Part shown: positions 20,771-30,503 of the stretch, one piece after another
Numbering within the stretch: position 1 is the first letter of the stretch
How the letters are laid out: each line of letters begins with the position of its first letter
From: Circinella minor
Taxonomy: Eukaryota; Mucoromycota; Mucoromycetes; Mucorales; Lichtheimiaceae
Direction of reading: 5' to 3'
DNA length: 42,461 nt
Assembly: GCA_016758965.1 (NCBI GenBank)
Contig: JAEPRB010000282.1
Coordinates: 1-42,461, forward strand
Translations under genes and position numbers: made by a program
Notes under the pieces: generated by a model
The model's input: the letters and a program-made list of their open reading frames with translations, nothing else
Database searches by the model: none
What the model was told of the DNA's origin: nothing

Positions 20771-22040
20771 ATGCCAAACACAAGGAGCCATGGAAATCGG
20801 ACAGTGCAGAACGATGAGAACCGAGAAGCAACTGATCTTAGTGGAGTATCCGCTCAAATAGCCAGTAGTAATACTATCAATGTTACTGGTACCAGGAGTA
20901 GTACACGTAAACCTAGCACCACCAACAGCGATAATAATAATAATAATAATAGTAATAGTAATAATAATAGGTTCCATAAAAATAGTAGCATCAACAATAA
21001 AGGCAGAAAACGGAGAAGTGCTAATGATAATAACTCGAATCAAGATAAAGCAATAACTAACAAGGCCTTATACACGATAATGTCACAATTAAAAGATACA
21101 ATTGACAGGGTGGAGAAGAGTCAAGAAACGAGTGATACAGGACTTGCTGAAATGGGGACAAAACTATTTGAACTAGACAATTCATTAAAGAGCACTCGAT
21201 ATAATAAAAAAATGAGAAACAGATCGAACAATTGTAGTGACAGAAGTAGCAACAGCAAAAGCAACAGCGATGGCGATAATGACAGCAACTCTAGTAAAGA
21301 TGATAGTAGTAGTAGTAGTTGTAACAGTAAGAGCAAGGTATAATCAACCACCACTTATTTTTATATATTTTCATACCTATGTATATATTCACTTTTTTAT
21401 CTGATGCTTGTCGTTTATAGAATTTAATTGAACGACCAACTGAAATAAGAAACAACAGAAGATGCAAGATTCCTTTGAGGCGAAAAGGTTTTCGGCGAGA
21501 ATGGATTAAAGAAAAATATATGGACAACGATGAACGAAGAACAGACAATGCCATGGAGAATATTCGAAACGAGTTACGTTGGGCAATTACTAAAATTAAT
21601 GAACAAGACCATATATCGCGACATACAGATTGGTCATTAATTAATGAAAAAATTCAGAAAAAGCGAGCGATCGACTTTAAAAAGACTGTATCAAAACTTG
21701 GTATTCCATTGGACAAGTGTCGTGAACACTGGGCATCTTTGTATCTGTTGAGTCGTAAATGGGGTAATGTTAGCCAAGCTTATAAGACGGCACATCCAAA
21801 TGAAATTGATGTAAGTATGCAATAACTAGCTGATATATTTCTTAATGACTTAAACTCAACTATACTAATTATATACTGTGCTAGCAGCCGTTTAGCTCAC
21901 AAGTAACGAATCCCCCAAGTGATTCTGAAGAGATAGATAATCTTAATTCGACTTCTGATCAAAACTCCATTGATAACATTCAATCAAGCTCTGATAAAAA
22001 AGGAGGGAAACAGAAGAAGGCTCACCAAAATCGTTATTGA
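20771..22040 (+). CDS. N/S-rich accessory protein of tnp2-like element 2
   Basis: Exons are 20771-21337, 21421-21810 and 21888-22040, joining in frame, for about 370 residues with no internal stop. The N-terminal 100 residues are basic and rich in Asn and Ser. A coiled coil lies near residues 110-140 (SQLKDTIDRVEKS). A basic, Arg-rich stretch (RRCKIPLRRKGFRREW) follows the first intron, then the motif GIPLDKCREHWASLYLLS shared with the accessory protein of element 1. The tail is Ser/Asp-rich and ends in a basic KKGGKQKKAHQNR, a likely nuclear localisation signal. The intact frame next to a transposase with four stops is notable. I infer a DNA-binding transposition partner. Confidence 0.65.
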
Positions 22041-22859
22041 ATTTTTTTATGACTTTTTATGTAGAGCATATCAAACTGAATTCCCTGTGAGTCCGGACGC
22101 GAGTCCTGATCCATAAGCGGACTTGAATCATTGTATGGATTTCCAAATTAGGCTTACAACCCATGCGGAGCGCGGAAGCTCCTGGCAGATCAGGGCTGTT
22201 TTTTTTTTTTTTTGTATGGAAGTGCCTCAAAAAAAATTATTTATTGAGATCAGAGCTGTCAAAGTGCCACTTATAATAAAGATGTTTTGTCAACAATAGC
22301 AAACATGGAATCATGTAATATTAAGATAATAAAAAGATTATATCGTAAATAGTCGTTCATATATGTTTATTTTATTTCCAAATACGGATGTTTCCCTGAC
22401 AACTGTCATTTATTATTTTGTGGTAAATCATATATGTAAATGCTGAATATAACTAGTCTAGATTAATGAAAATAAAGCTATAATAAAATAGAGTGCTAGG
22501 CATTGATGATATAAATAATGTTTGTAATAAGATCTACTATGCCAAGTCCTGAGCATTGATAATATTGAAGATATAATATGATATACAATATGCCTAATAT
22601 GATAAATGCCAAGAAGTGGTTGTGGTTCGCAGTTTATGGCAAAAAAAAAAAAGGTGTTCTAAAAAAGTGTTAACTTTCACTTATCTTGGCTACGATGCTT
22701 CAATAGAACATCTTTGCCAAGCGATGATTAAACGTATATAATATATAATCATATGATAACTATATAGAATTAAAAATGAAAAAAAAAATATAAATAGCAG
22801 ATATTTTAATCGTATTTTGCGCTATCAACAACTATCCTACATAGCTTTTATTTATTACC
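22041..22859. other. Spacer with a GC-rich patch, T18 run and GCCAAG motifs
   Basis: From about 22085 to 22200 the DNA is distinctly less AT-rich (tgcggagcgcggaagctcc) and is followed by an 18-base T run, which would terminate RNA polymerase III on the plus strand. No convincing A or B box is present. Further on, GCCAAG motifs occur at about 22542, 22608 and 22715, with one inverted copy at 22684. The last 120 bases are the leader of the gene at 22860. Confidence 0.4.
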
Positions 22860-24949
22860 ATGTCTGACCATACCAAATATCATCCTTACCTTTGTCAAAT
22901 ATATACTCATCTTAGTGAGGATTCATCATCTCAACTTACTGGAAGTTCCAATGGACAATCTAGCCATGCTGCACATCAATTAAACATAGCAATGCAAGAA
23001 TCAAGACGACGAACCCAACGAACAACCCAACAACTTACACCCGATGCTACCAAGCGTACATACTATCCAAAGATGGACGAATTCATTAGATGGTGTGATG
23101 ACAAAGGATATCCATTAGCTACCCGCTATCAAGTTGATGGTGATAAATTGCATTTTTTTTTGGAGGAATCTGTAAGTAATACCGGCATTAAAAAAGTAAA
23201 TAAAAATAAAATTGTAATTTCTTTTTACTTATATATCTTCTCATCAATAAAGGTAATCGGAAGAAAACGTCGTCCAACGAACCCAAAAAGAAGAATAATT
23301 GATGACGATAGTACAACAGTTGAAGAAGAAGTAGAGGCGTATGTAATCAGTTTCAGCTCCATTGAACAATATGTCAGTGCCGTGGTCCTACTTTTCCATG
23401 ATCAATGCCGTCTCAACCTGAATGTTCCCACTAACCATCCACGAATCCCAGATGTAAAGACATTGTTGAAAAATGAAAGAAAAAAAGAAACAAGAAGAAG
23501 AAAGGAAAACTATGCAGATCGTGTCGCAGGTTCTATTCTCAATGGGTATTCTACTACTGACGAATTGACAAAGGTGGTTGACTACTTTCTAACCAAGGAC
23601 CGACCTGAGCATTATCGAAATGCTGTAATGTTTTTGGCATCTCATTTTGGCTTAATGCGTGGTGGAAATGTTTGTGAGATCGAGTTGGCTGATGTACATT
23701 ACATTCCATTGCAAGGAGAAGGTCCAAATCCCGAAGTCGAGTGCCCATGCCTAATTTTACTTATGGATCATGGAAAGACAAATCAGTTTGGAAAACAAGA
23801 ACATGCATCAGCTATTCGGTGTGGACATGTAGAGATTTGTCTTTGGATGACTCTTGGCATATATTTTTTCCATCGCTGGCATATTAGTGGTGAGCAATTC
23901 CCGGATATGACACGTCCTGAGGAATGGTATACAATCAAGCTATTCAAGAGCGGTGCAACCAATGATTTGAAAACGGCCGTTTCTCATGACGCTCATTACA
24001 AAGCATTCAAGAAGGCATTTGATGACTGCCATATAAAATCCACATCAATCACACATGCAGGTCGAAAATCAGGCGCCAAGATGGCAGATTTGGGTGATGC
24101 TGGTGCTTCGGATATTCGACGGGCTGGAAGGTGGACGAACGATTCGATGGAAGGCTCATATCTTACAAACTTGCCTCGGCGAATGTTACGAGTGATGGCG
24201 TCTTTTGACCCTAATGGAAAAACATTTTATTTACCTCGAGCCTCCGTTTCACCTCCTAGTAGTTTGCAAAGAAAAGTCTTTCCATGGGTTGAAGAGTGGC
24301 AAACAAAGATCGATCAAGGCCAAGGTGATCAAAGTGTTGCTGCTGATGGATTCTTAAAAATGTTACAAATCCTTAAAGTAACATTCTTGCAAGATTCTGT
24401 CATGATGATAAAACGCCATCCACGTCTTTCTATCTGGAGTGCCCCCCTTTTTAATGACCCGGAATACCTGGCATATAAATCGTAAGTCTTGTATTTCTAT
24501 TGTATGATATATAAATAACTTGTAATACTTAATTCTAACTTACCATTCTTTTTTATTCTAGTGACCTTGAACAATCAATTGCCATCACCCCACCACCAGA
24601 GGACCTTTTGCTATCAAGAGCCATGCCACATTTACACAATTATATTCGCCAAACGCATGCTGATGTTATGCAGCAAGTAAACCACAATAATCAGTTGCTT
24701 CAACAACATGTAAACGTTTTTAACCAGGCTATGGGGGACCTTGCAAATGGGCGTCTTACAATTTCAGTTCAGTGGGCACCAAACTCGTCTGCTGCTCCAA
24801 ACGACAGTTCTGTTTCTGCTACCCCATCATCGTCATCCATGCCATCACCATCACCCATCAACATTACGATTGTTGACGAAGCGAAGTCTGAAAATGTGGT
24901 ACAGGCTCCAAGAGCCGCGCTTTATTTTCCTTTTTTAAAATATATATAA
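22860..24949 (+). CDS. Crypton-like tyrosine recombinase (NDC10_II-type fold)
   Basis: Exons are 22860-23171, 23253-24481 and 24562-24949. An N-terminal SAM-like segment (YYPKMDEFIRWCDDKGY) leads into the catalytic domain. The expected tyrosine-recombinase residues are visible: Arg in GLMRGGN, His-x-x-Arg in HAGR, a Gly-Arg-Trp (RRAGRW) and Tyr in GSYLTNLP. The stretch through FPWVEEW matches my memory of the NDC10_II family, which includes Crypton recombinases. The last exon is Gln-rich and Ser/Pro-rich, ending shortly after VDEAKSENVV. The first intron is 81 nt, divisible by three and free of stops, so unspliced RNA also stays open. The enzyme would excise and integrate circular DNA. The frame is intact. 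Confidence 0.75.
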
Positions 24950-25134
24950 ATACTAAATAAAATATAATAATTCTTCTTCTCTTTATACCTTCAAAGGCGA
25001 GTATTTCTACGTTCAATCAATTTTTTTTTTCAGGGTAGGGTAATATTTGAATTTAACTAAAGTATTTTTTAAAGAAAGAGTGATACCAATTGGGAGGGTG
25101 TACCACATTTTCAGACTTCGCTTCGTCAACAATC
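24868..25134. repeat. 36-bp perfect inverted repeat joining Crypton-like and DIRS 3' ends
   Basis: 24868-24903 is the exact reverse complement of 25099-25134, with 195 bases between. Each copy is coding: both recombinases end with IVDEAKSENVV. A degenerate extra copy (core GACTCCGCTTCGTC) lies at about 25170 in the DIRS ORF. Confidence 0.9.
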
Positions 25135-26222
25135 ATATTGTTGTTCGTACCTACAACAATTCTCTTTGACTCCGCTTCGTCTTCCAATGTGGTACTGTTC
25201 TCCGTAAGTGAAAAAATTGAATTGGCAATAGCCGTGCTTGATGTTTGTTGAGCTCGTGGTTTATAATAGTATTTTTCAAAAGTGTCGGCCTTACTGCTCC
25301 AATTGGCATGTTGTTTAACATTCTTGATGGAATGAGACTTTTCGATTGCCTTGGTACTTGTGGCAGACCTGATCGAATGAGGTTTGTACTTGCTTGTATC
25401 AATGCCTGCTTTGTTCATGATGGTCTTGATCCAGTTCGCCACTGTTGATGGTCGTACCGATGATGTTTTCTTGTTCTTGTTGTCTAAATAGGTGAGAAAT
25501 AAAGTATGATCTTTGGGCAATGTTTGGCGTACTACTTTCGTTTGTTGAATGAAATAATATAATGTAGTTGTTGGACATAAATCCCGGTCGTCAATTAATC
25601 CAAGTTGAGTTGACTTTATATTTGTTTCTTTTGCTTCAGTAAAATGAATTATCACTGATATTGCTTGTCCTTCGTTAGTCTTAAAATGTATATTTTGGAA
25701 TTGCAGTGTGCCTAGATCTGATCTTGGTCTTGCCATAGTGGCTAAGGATAATAGTGATAGTGTCTTCCATTGTAATTCTGTTAGTGTAAGCTCTGTGTTG
25801 TTAGCCCATGTATTTTTAATGTATCTGGTGAGTATATCGGTATCCCAAGTCATGATATCTGTTTCTGTTGGAATTTTTATCTCTTGATGTCTTTTTGCTT
25901 GGAAAAATTGAAGAATCTGTTCTTGTTGAGCGATTGGTGGTTGTTGTGGGTGAAGGGTTTTGAATACTGATGCTATTGCCGATCGTATGCCATTGAGGTG
26001 TTGTACTGAATATTGGCGGTTGGCCATTAAAAATTTGAATATATTGTTGATGTTGTATTCTTGGGGATCTATAGTCGGGTCTTGATTTGCACACCAATTT
26101 TCCCATTTTCGCCATCCCATGTTGTATACTCGATTTGTGTTTTTGCGTATTGCATGGTTTAAAAATTCAATTTCATCATCCTTCATGCCCTCGGTCTTGC
26201 GTTTCTCCCTGATAACTTCCAT
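25053..26222 (-). CDS. DIRS tyrosine recombinase
   Basis: A 389-residue intact frame starting at ATG 26222 and overlapping the RT-RNase H stop (26183) by about 40 bases in another frame. Catalytic residues are visible: Arg in ATMARPRSDL, His-x-x-Arg in HSIRSAT, a second His in HANWS and the nucleophile Tyr in FEKYYYKP. The N-terminal part (NRVYNMGWRKWENWC) is the usual core-binding segment. It replaces integrase in this retroelement class and joins a circular DNA intermediate to the genome. The C-terminal tail holds two related segments, DEAESKRIVV and DEAKSENVV, which derive from a duplicated DNA motif. Confidence 0.85.
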   Translation of the reverse strand: MEVIREKRKTEGMKDDEIEFLNHAIRKNTNRVYNMGWRKWENWCANQDPTIDPQEYNINNIFKFLMANRQYSVQHLNGIRSAIASVFKTLHPQQPPIAQQEQILQFFQAKRHQEIKIPTETDIMTWDTDILTRYIKNTWANNTELTLTELQWKTLSLLSLATMARPRSDLGTLQFQNIHFKTNEGQAISVIIHFTEAKETNIKSTQLGLIDDRDLCPTTTLYYFIQQTKVVRQTLPKDHTLFLTYLDNKNKKTSSVRPSTVANWIKTIMNKAGIDTSKYKPHSIRSATSTKAIEKSHSIKNVKQHANWSSKADTFEKYYYKPRAQQTSSTAIANSIFSLTENSTTLEDEAESKRIVVGTNNNMIVDEAKSENVVHPPNWYHSFFKKYFS

Positions 26223-28096
26223 GCGACCATAGTCCAGTAGTTTATCTTGAATATCATTGGATGTGCTAGTTGTTCCATTTGTAACAACATCGGGAACCAA
26301 TATTGTGTCCTCCACAGAGGCGTGATTAGTATGGCTGACTTGATATTCTGACTTCTTAGCTGTTGTATGACTTGAGGTATGAGATGCCAGGGAGGAAACA
26401 GATACATTCCCTTTTTCTTCCATATTTGAGCGAAGGCATCTTGAGCTGTTGCTTCTGGGTCCGGTCTTAGACTCCAGAACTGATTGAGTTGCCGATTCTG
26501 TCGCGATGCGAATGCATCGATGGTTAGTGGACCCCACTTCTTGTTGATTTTTTTGAATATATATCGAGGAATTGTTGCTTCGTATAAGGGGTTCTCTATG
26601 CGGCGACGGCTGAGTTGATCGGCTTGGATATTGTTGATACCAGGAATATGTTGGTAGTTTACTGTCAAGTTGTATTTGTTGCAAATGTCTTGTATTTGTA
26701 CTGCTAGGTTTTGTAACAGAGGTGAGGATGTGCCTCCTGATTTGGTTACATACTTGAGTGCTGTCATATTGTCGGTATACATTTTTATATTTGAATTTTG
26801 ATATTTTTTTGCATGTAGTTTGAGGCCAAATAAAATTGCCGATAATTCTCTGACGTTGATTGAATAGTTTTTTTCTTTGTCGGTCCAATATCCCATAGTT
26901 TCTAATTCTGGCGATGCGACTCCCCATGCGATGTTGGATGCGTCGACGTGAATGGTGATGGTTGGTTTTGCGGGTCGTATTCGTTGTATTGGTAATCCAT
27001 TTTTGCTTGCTACTAATTTGATCCACTATTGTAATTCCACTATACTGCTCTCGGAGAGCATAAGGGGTGTATCCCATTTTTGATGGTTGTTGTGTAGGTT
27101 GTGTGCTAGATCCCTTTGTAAATGTCTTATGTGTAAGAGCGCTTCTCCAATAGCTGGGATCATTGACGTCATTTTTCCCAGCAGACTTGCATACCATCTG
27201 CATGTGCGCATTGGTTGGGCTAGTGCTTGTTTGATTCTGCTTATTAATTTGTTTATTTTCTGTATAGGTACTGTAATCTTCATAGTGTTGGAATTGAATT
27301 GAAACCCTTGGAAGTCTTGTTTGTGTGATGGGGTTAATACACTCTTTTCCTTGTTGATAATAAATCCTAATGATTCTAGGTGTGTCATTACTCGCTTGGT
27401 GGCATGATACATCTCCTGTTTCGTTTTCGCTAATATACAGATGTCGTCGAGATAATATACCATTCTGATGCCTTCTTGCCGTAAACGTTCCACGGCAAAT
27501 CTCATTATCTTTGAAAAAATTCTCGGGCTGACACTCATTCCAAACGCCAAAGTCTTGTATTGGTATACAATTCCTTGATTCATAAAAGTTATATATTTTC
27601 GAGATTGTGGATGAAGTCCCACCACCACATATGCATCCTTCAAATCCAGCTTGCACATATAATCGTTCGTCTCGATGATGTCTCTCAAGGCTGGTACACC
27701 TTCCATTTTGAAATGGTGACATTGGATATATTGATTTATTTTTTGACAGTCCAAAATAGGTCTTCTTTTGTTTGGTTCTTGTATTGTGAAAAAATTTGAG
27801 AGATACTCCGTACTCTGGGAAGGTGATACTTCTATAATGTCTGCTTGTATGAATTTCTGAATTGCTTCGTTCACTGCTTGTTGTTCTATGTTGTTTAAAT
27901 GTAGGGGTCGTGTTTCCCATGGTTGCGGTGTTGTTGTAAATTGTATCTTGTAACCCTCTTGTACTACCGAAAGGGGCCACTGGTGTGATGTGGTCATTTT
28001 CCAATATTGAAAAAATTTTTGAAGGCGTCCCCCTGGTTTGATACTGTCCGAAGGAGTGATGTAATGTTGTCTGTCTATGGTTGATAGAGATGTTTT
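26183..28096 (-). pseudogene. DIRS reverse transcriptase and RNase H with one amber stop
   Basis: The open frame begins upstream of the first ATG (27997) with GGRLQKFFQYWK, a segment typical of DIRS RTs. RT motifs include KLDLKDAY and the catalytic YLDD (about 27440), then FQGFQF. A TAG at 27028-27026 separates RT from RNase H (HVDAS, YTDNMTALK, ADQLSRR). The following WGPLTIDAFASRQN segment is typical after RNase H in DIRS elements. The frame is otherwise intact, so this is either one nonsense mutation or a readthrough site between the domains. I favour mutation because no other DIRS copy here allows comparison. Confidence 0.8.
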
Positions 28097-28116
28097 TGTC
28101 TTGTGTACCTGTAGAT

Positions 28117-28522
28117 TTATTGGTGAGTGGAGTTGTTGTTGTTGTTGTAAGTGCTGGGTTGGTTGTGGGGTGCGTGAATGTTTGTGTTCCCCCCTGGGCT
28201 TTGTCCAAAAAAAGAATTGCGTCCTCGTGTAAAACCTCCACGGAATCCTCTTGTATTGCCTCTATTGCCTCTGTTGTATCCATTTCCTCGGTTTCGGAAT
28301 GGAGATTGGTAGTGACTTGTATGTTGTTTTGTGATAAGATCTCTTTCCCCTCTAGCTTGGTAGAGATGGTCCATAAATTCGTCGTCGAAGGCGTTCGTTG
28401 TCTTGTGATTTTCTTTCTTTGGTACATGATGTCTAATGCTTGTAGGGATATTGAGTGCATCAATGGCATAATTTTTGGCAATTCGTTCTTGGTTCTTCGT
28501 TTGGACAAATCCAAATATCGCC
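28117..28522 (-). CDS. C-terminal part of DIRS Gag-like protein
   Basis: The frame is open from the gap edge to a TAA at 28117. It contains a charged helical segment, then a Gly/Arg/Asn-rich region with RGG-like repeats (about 28180-28330) that probably binds RNA, and an Asn-rich tail. It overlaps the start of the RT frame. The N-terminus is lost in the Ns. Confidence 0.65.
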
Positions 28523-29420
28523 ANNNNNNNNNNNNNNNNNNNNNNNNNNNNNNNNNNNNNNNNNNNNNNNNNNNNNNNNNNNNNNNNNNNNNNNNNNNNN
28601 NNNNNNNNNNNNNNNNNNNNNNNNNNNNNNNNNNNNNNNNNNNNNNNNNNNNNNNNNNNNNNNNNNNNNNNNNNNNNNNNNNNNNNNNNNNNNNNNNNNN
28701 NNNNNNNNNNNNNNNNNNNNNNNNNNNNNNNNNNNNNNNNNNNNNNNNNNNNNNNNNNNNNNNNNNNNNNNNNNNNNNNNNNNNNNNNNNNNNNNNNNNN
28801 NNNNNNNNNNNNNNNNNNNNNNNNNNNNNNNNNNNNNNNNNNNNNNNNNNNNNNNNNNNNNNNNNNNNNNNNNNNNNNNNNNNNNNNNNNNNNNNNNNNN
28901 NNNNNNNNNNNNNNNNNNNNNNNNNNNNNNNNNNNNNNNNNNNNNNNNNNNNNNNNNNNNNNNNNNNNNNNNNNNNNNNNNNNNNNNNNNNNNNNNNNNN
29001 NNNNNNNNNNNNNNNNNNNNNNNNNNNNNNNNNNNNNNNNNNNNNNNNNNNNNNNNNNNNNNNNNNNNNNNNNNNNNNNNNNNNNNNNNNNNNNNNNNNN
29101 NNNNNNNNNNNNNNNNNNNNNNNNNNNNNNNNNNNNNNNNNNNNNNNNNNNNNNNNNNNNNNNNNNNNNNNNNNNNNNNNNNNNNNNNNNNNNNNNNNNN
29201 NNNNNNNNNNNNNNNNNNNNNNNNNNNNNNNNNNNNNNNNNNNNNNNNNNNNNNNNNNNNNNNNNNNNNNNNNNNNNNNNNNNNNNNNNNNNNNNNNNNN
29301 NNNNNNNNNNNNNNNNNNNNNNNNNNNNNNNNNNNNNNNNNNNNNNNNNNNNNNNNNNNNNNNNNNNNNNNNNNNNNNNNNNNNNNNNNNNNNNNNNNNN
29401 NNNNNNNNNNNNNNNNNNNN
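28523..29420. other. Assembly gap (898 Ns)
   Basis: Undetermined bases. The gap hides the 5' end of the DIRS element and the upstream part of the gene ending at 29603. Apparent long frames across it are artefacts. Confidence 1.
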
Positions 29421-29603
29421 TACATGGAGCTTCACATGTTGCAGGTGGATGAAGCTTTAAAAATGGTTGAATATTGGCGCAAAAATCCGAAACCTGAATG
29501 GTATTCTGGAGGTGTAAAAGAAAGATCGTTACATTGGATGGGGGAGAACAAAGATAAATGGGAGCATATAGAAAAAGCTCCTATTTCATACACAAACACA
29601 TAG
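29421..29603 (+). CDS. C-terminal end of an unknown protein
   Basis: About 60 codons open from the gap to a TAG at 29603. The sequence is charged and Trp-rich (VEYWRKNPKPEWY, HWMGENKDKW). A CAG acceptor-like site lies within it near 29444, so part may be intronic. I do not recognise the family. Confidence 0.4.
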   Translation, partial: YMELHMLQVDEALKMVEYWRKNPKPEWYSGGVKERSLHWMGENKDKWEHIEKAPISYTNT

Positions 29604-30313
29604 TTATTTCTACAGACAAATGACCAATATTATTATTAATTACCTTTTCTTTTTCTTACAAAATATATATTATCTTCTCATATACTTAACTTTTTCTGTT
29701 TTATCACATTCTACCTTATTTAATAAAATGAAATATCTTCACAATATTCTTGATAACAAATTTCTCTTTTCATATATATTACTTTTGTCCTTATCTGATA
29801 AAAATGGTACCATATGCCCTGTTTTTCAATAAACGAAATACGAAAAAAGTCGAAGTGAACAAACGTCAGAATCACATTGTTGTATCTTTATCATATTCAC
29901 TATGGATCGATCAAAATACTCTTCAAAGCATAAAAAAGTGTATTTCACAAGACTCTTGTTACTACGATGTCAATAAATATGATAAAATAAAAAGTTAAAA
30001 TCAAATTTAATTTAAATAGATTAATGAAAAATTACAATGGGATTAATGACATGAATGCTGTTTTCATTTTTAAGATTTATTACGATTCTTCTATGCGCAT
30101 AAAAAAAAGCGCTTGTGTTCAAACAGAAGCCAGTAATATTGCACAGGACGTCAGGGTGAATTATGTACATAACAACCCTCAACCAGGCTGTTATTCACGT
30201 CTAAAAGCCCTGGAATTTTACTTCCCAATGGGACGCGGGCGGACGTTTGGGGACTTGTGGGCGTAATAAGTATCCACATCAATTGTATGATAATATTTTA
30301 GTTCATTCGTTAA
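29604..30313. other. Spacer between the gap-side gene and Harbinger
   Basis: Mostly AT-rich with no supported gene. At about 30145-30265 lies a GC-richer patch with gtgaatt...gttattcac inverted similarity and gacgcgggcggacgtttggg. It may be the terminal part of another mobile element. The Harbinger target TAA is at 30311-30313. Confidence 0.4.
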
Positions 30314-30503
30314 GAGTGAGTGCAGCAGTGGACTGTAAAAAAATTTGTAAATCTGAGAATAAAATTGGACTGTAAAATTTAACATCACTACAGCTGAGGT
30401 TTGCAACAGCGGTGAACTGTAACTTCAATTTGTTTGAGAGTAATAAGGTCCGGATTTCCTGGAAAATATTTTTTTTAGTTTTATTTACCATTTCAACTTC
30501 ATT

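Larger units (their letters stand above)
25053..28522 (-). mobile_element. DIRS-type retroelement, 5' part lost in the assembly gap
   Basis: Reading on the minus strand, the order is Gly/Arg-rich Gag end, reverse transcriptase with RNase H, and tyrosine recombinase in overlapping frames, which is the DIRS arrangement. The 5' end lies in the run of Ns. No matching terminal repeat is visible on the far side of the gap. The RT ORF has one stop; the other frames are open. Confidence 0.85.

Noticed and set aside
22860..24949. A Starship captain recombinase for the 22.5-kb element.
   Set aside because: The gene lies in the middle, not at an end, the element has long TIRs, and the protein resembles Crypton/NDC10_II, not the DUF3435 type as I know it.
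28455..29603. Long frames of 320-460 codons crossing 28523-29420.
   Set aside because: They consist mainly of Ns and are artefacts of translating the gap.
30024..30266. An 80-codon frame in the GC-richer patch before Harbinger.
   Set aside because: No recognisable motif, and its composition follows the patch. I treat it as non-coding transposon-end-like DNA.
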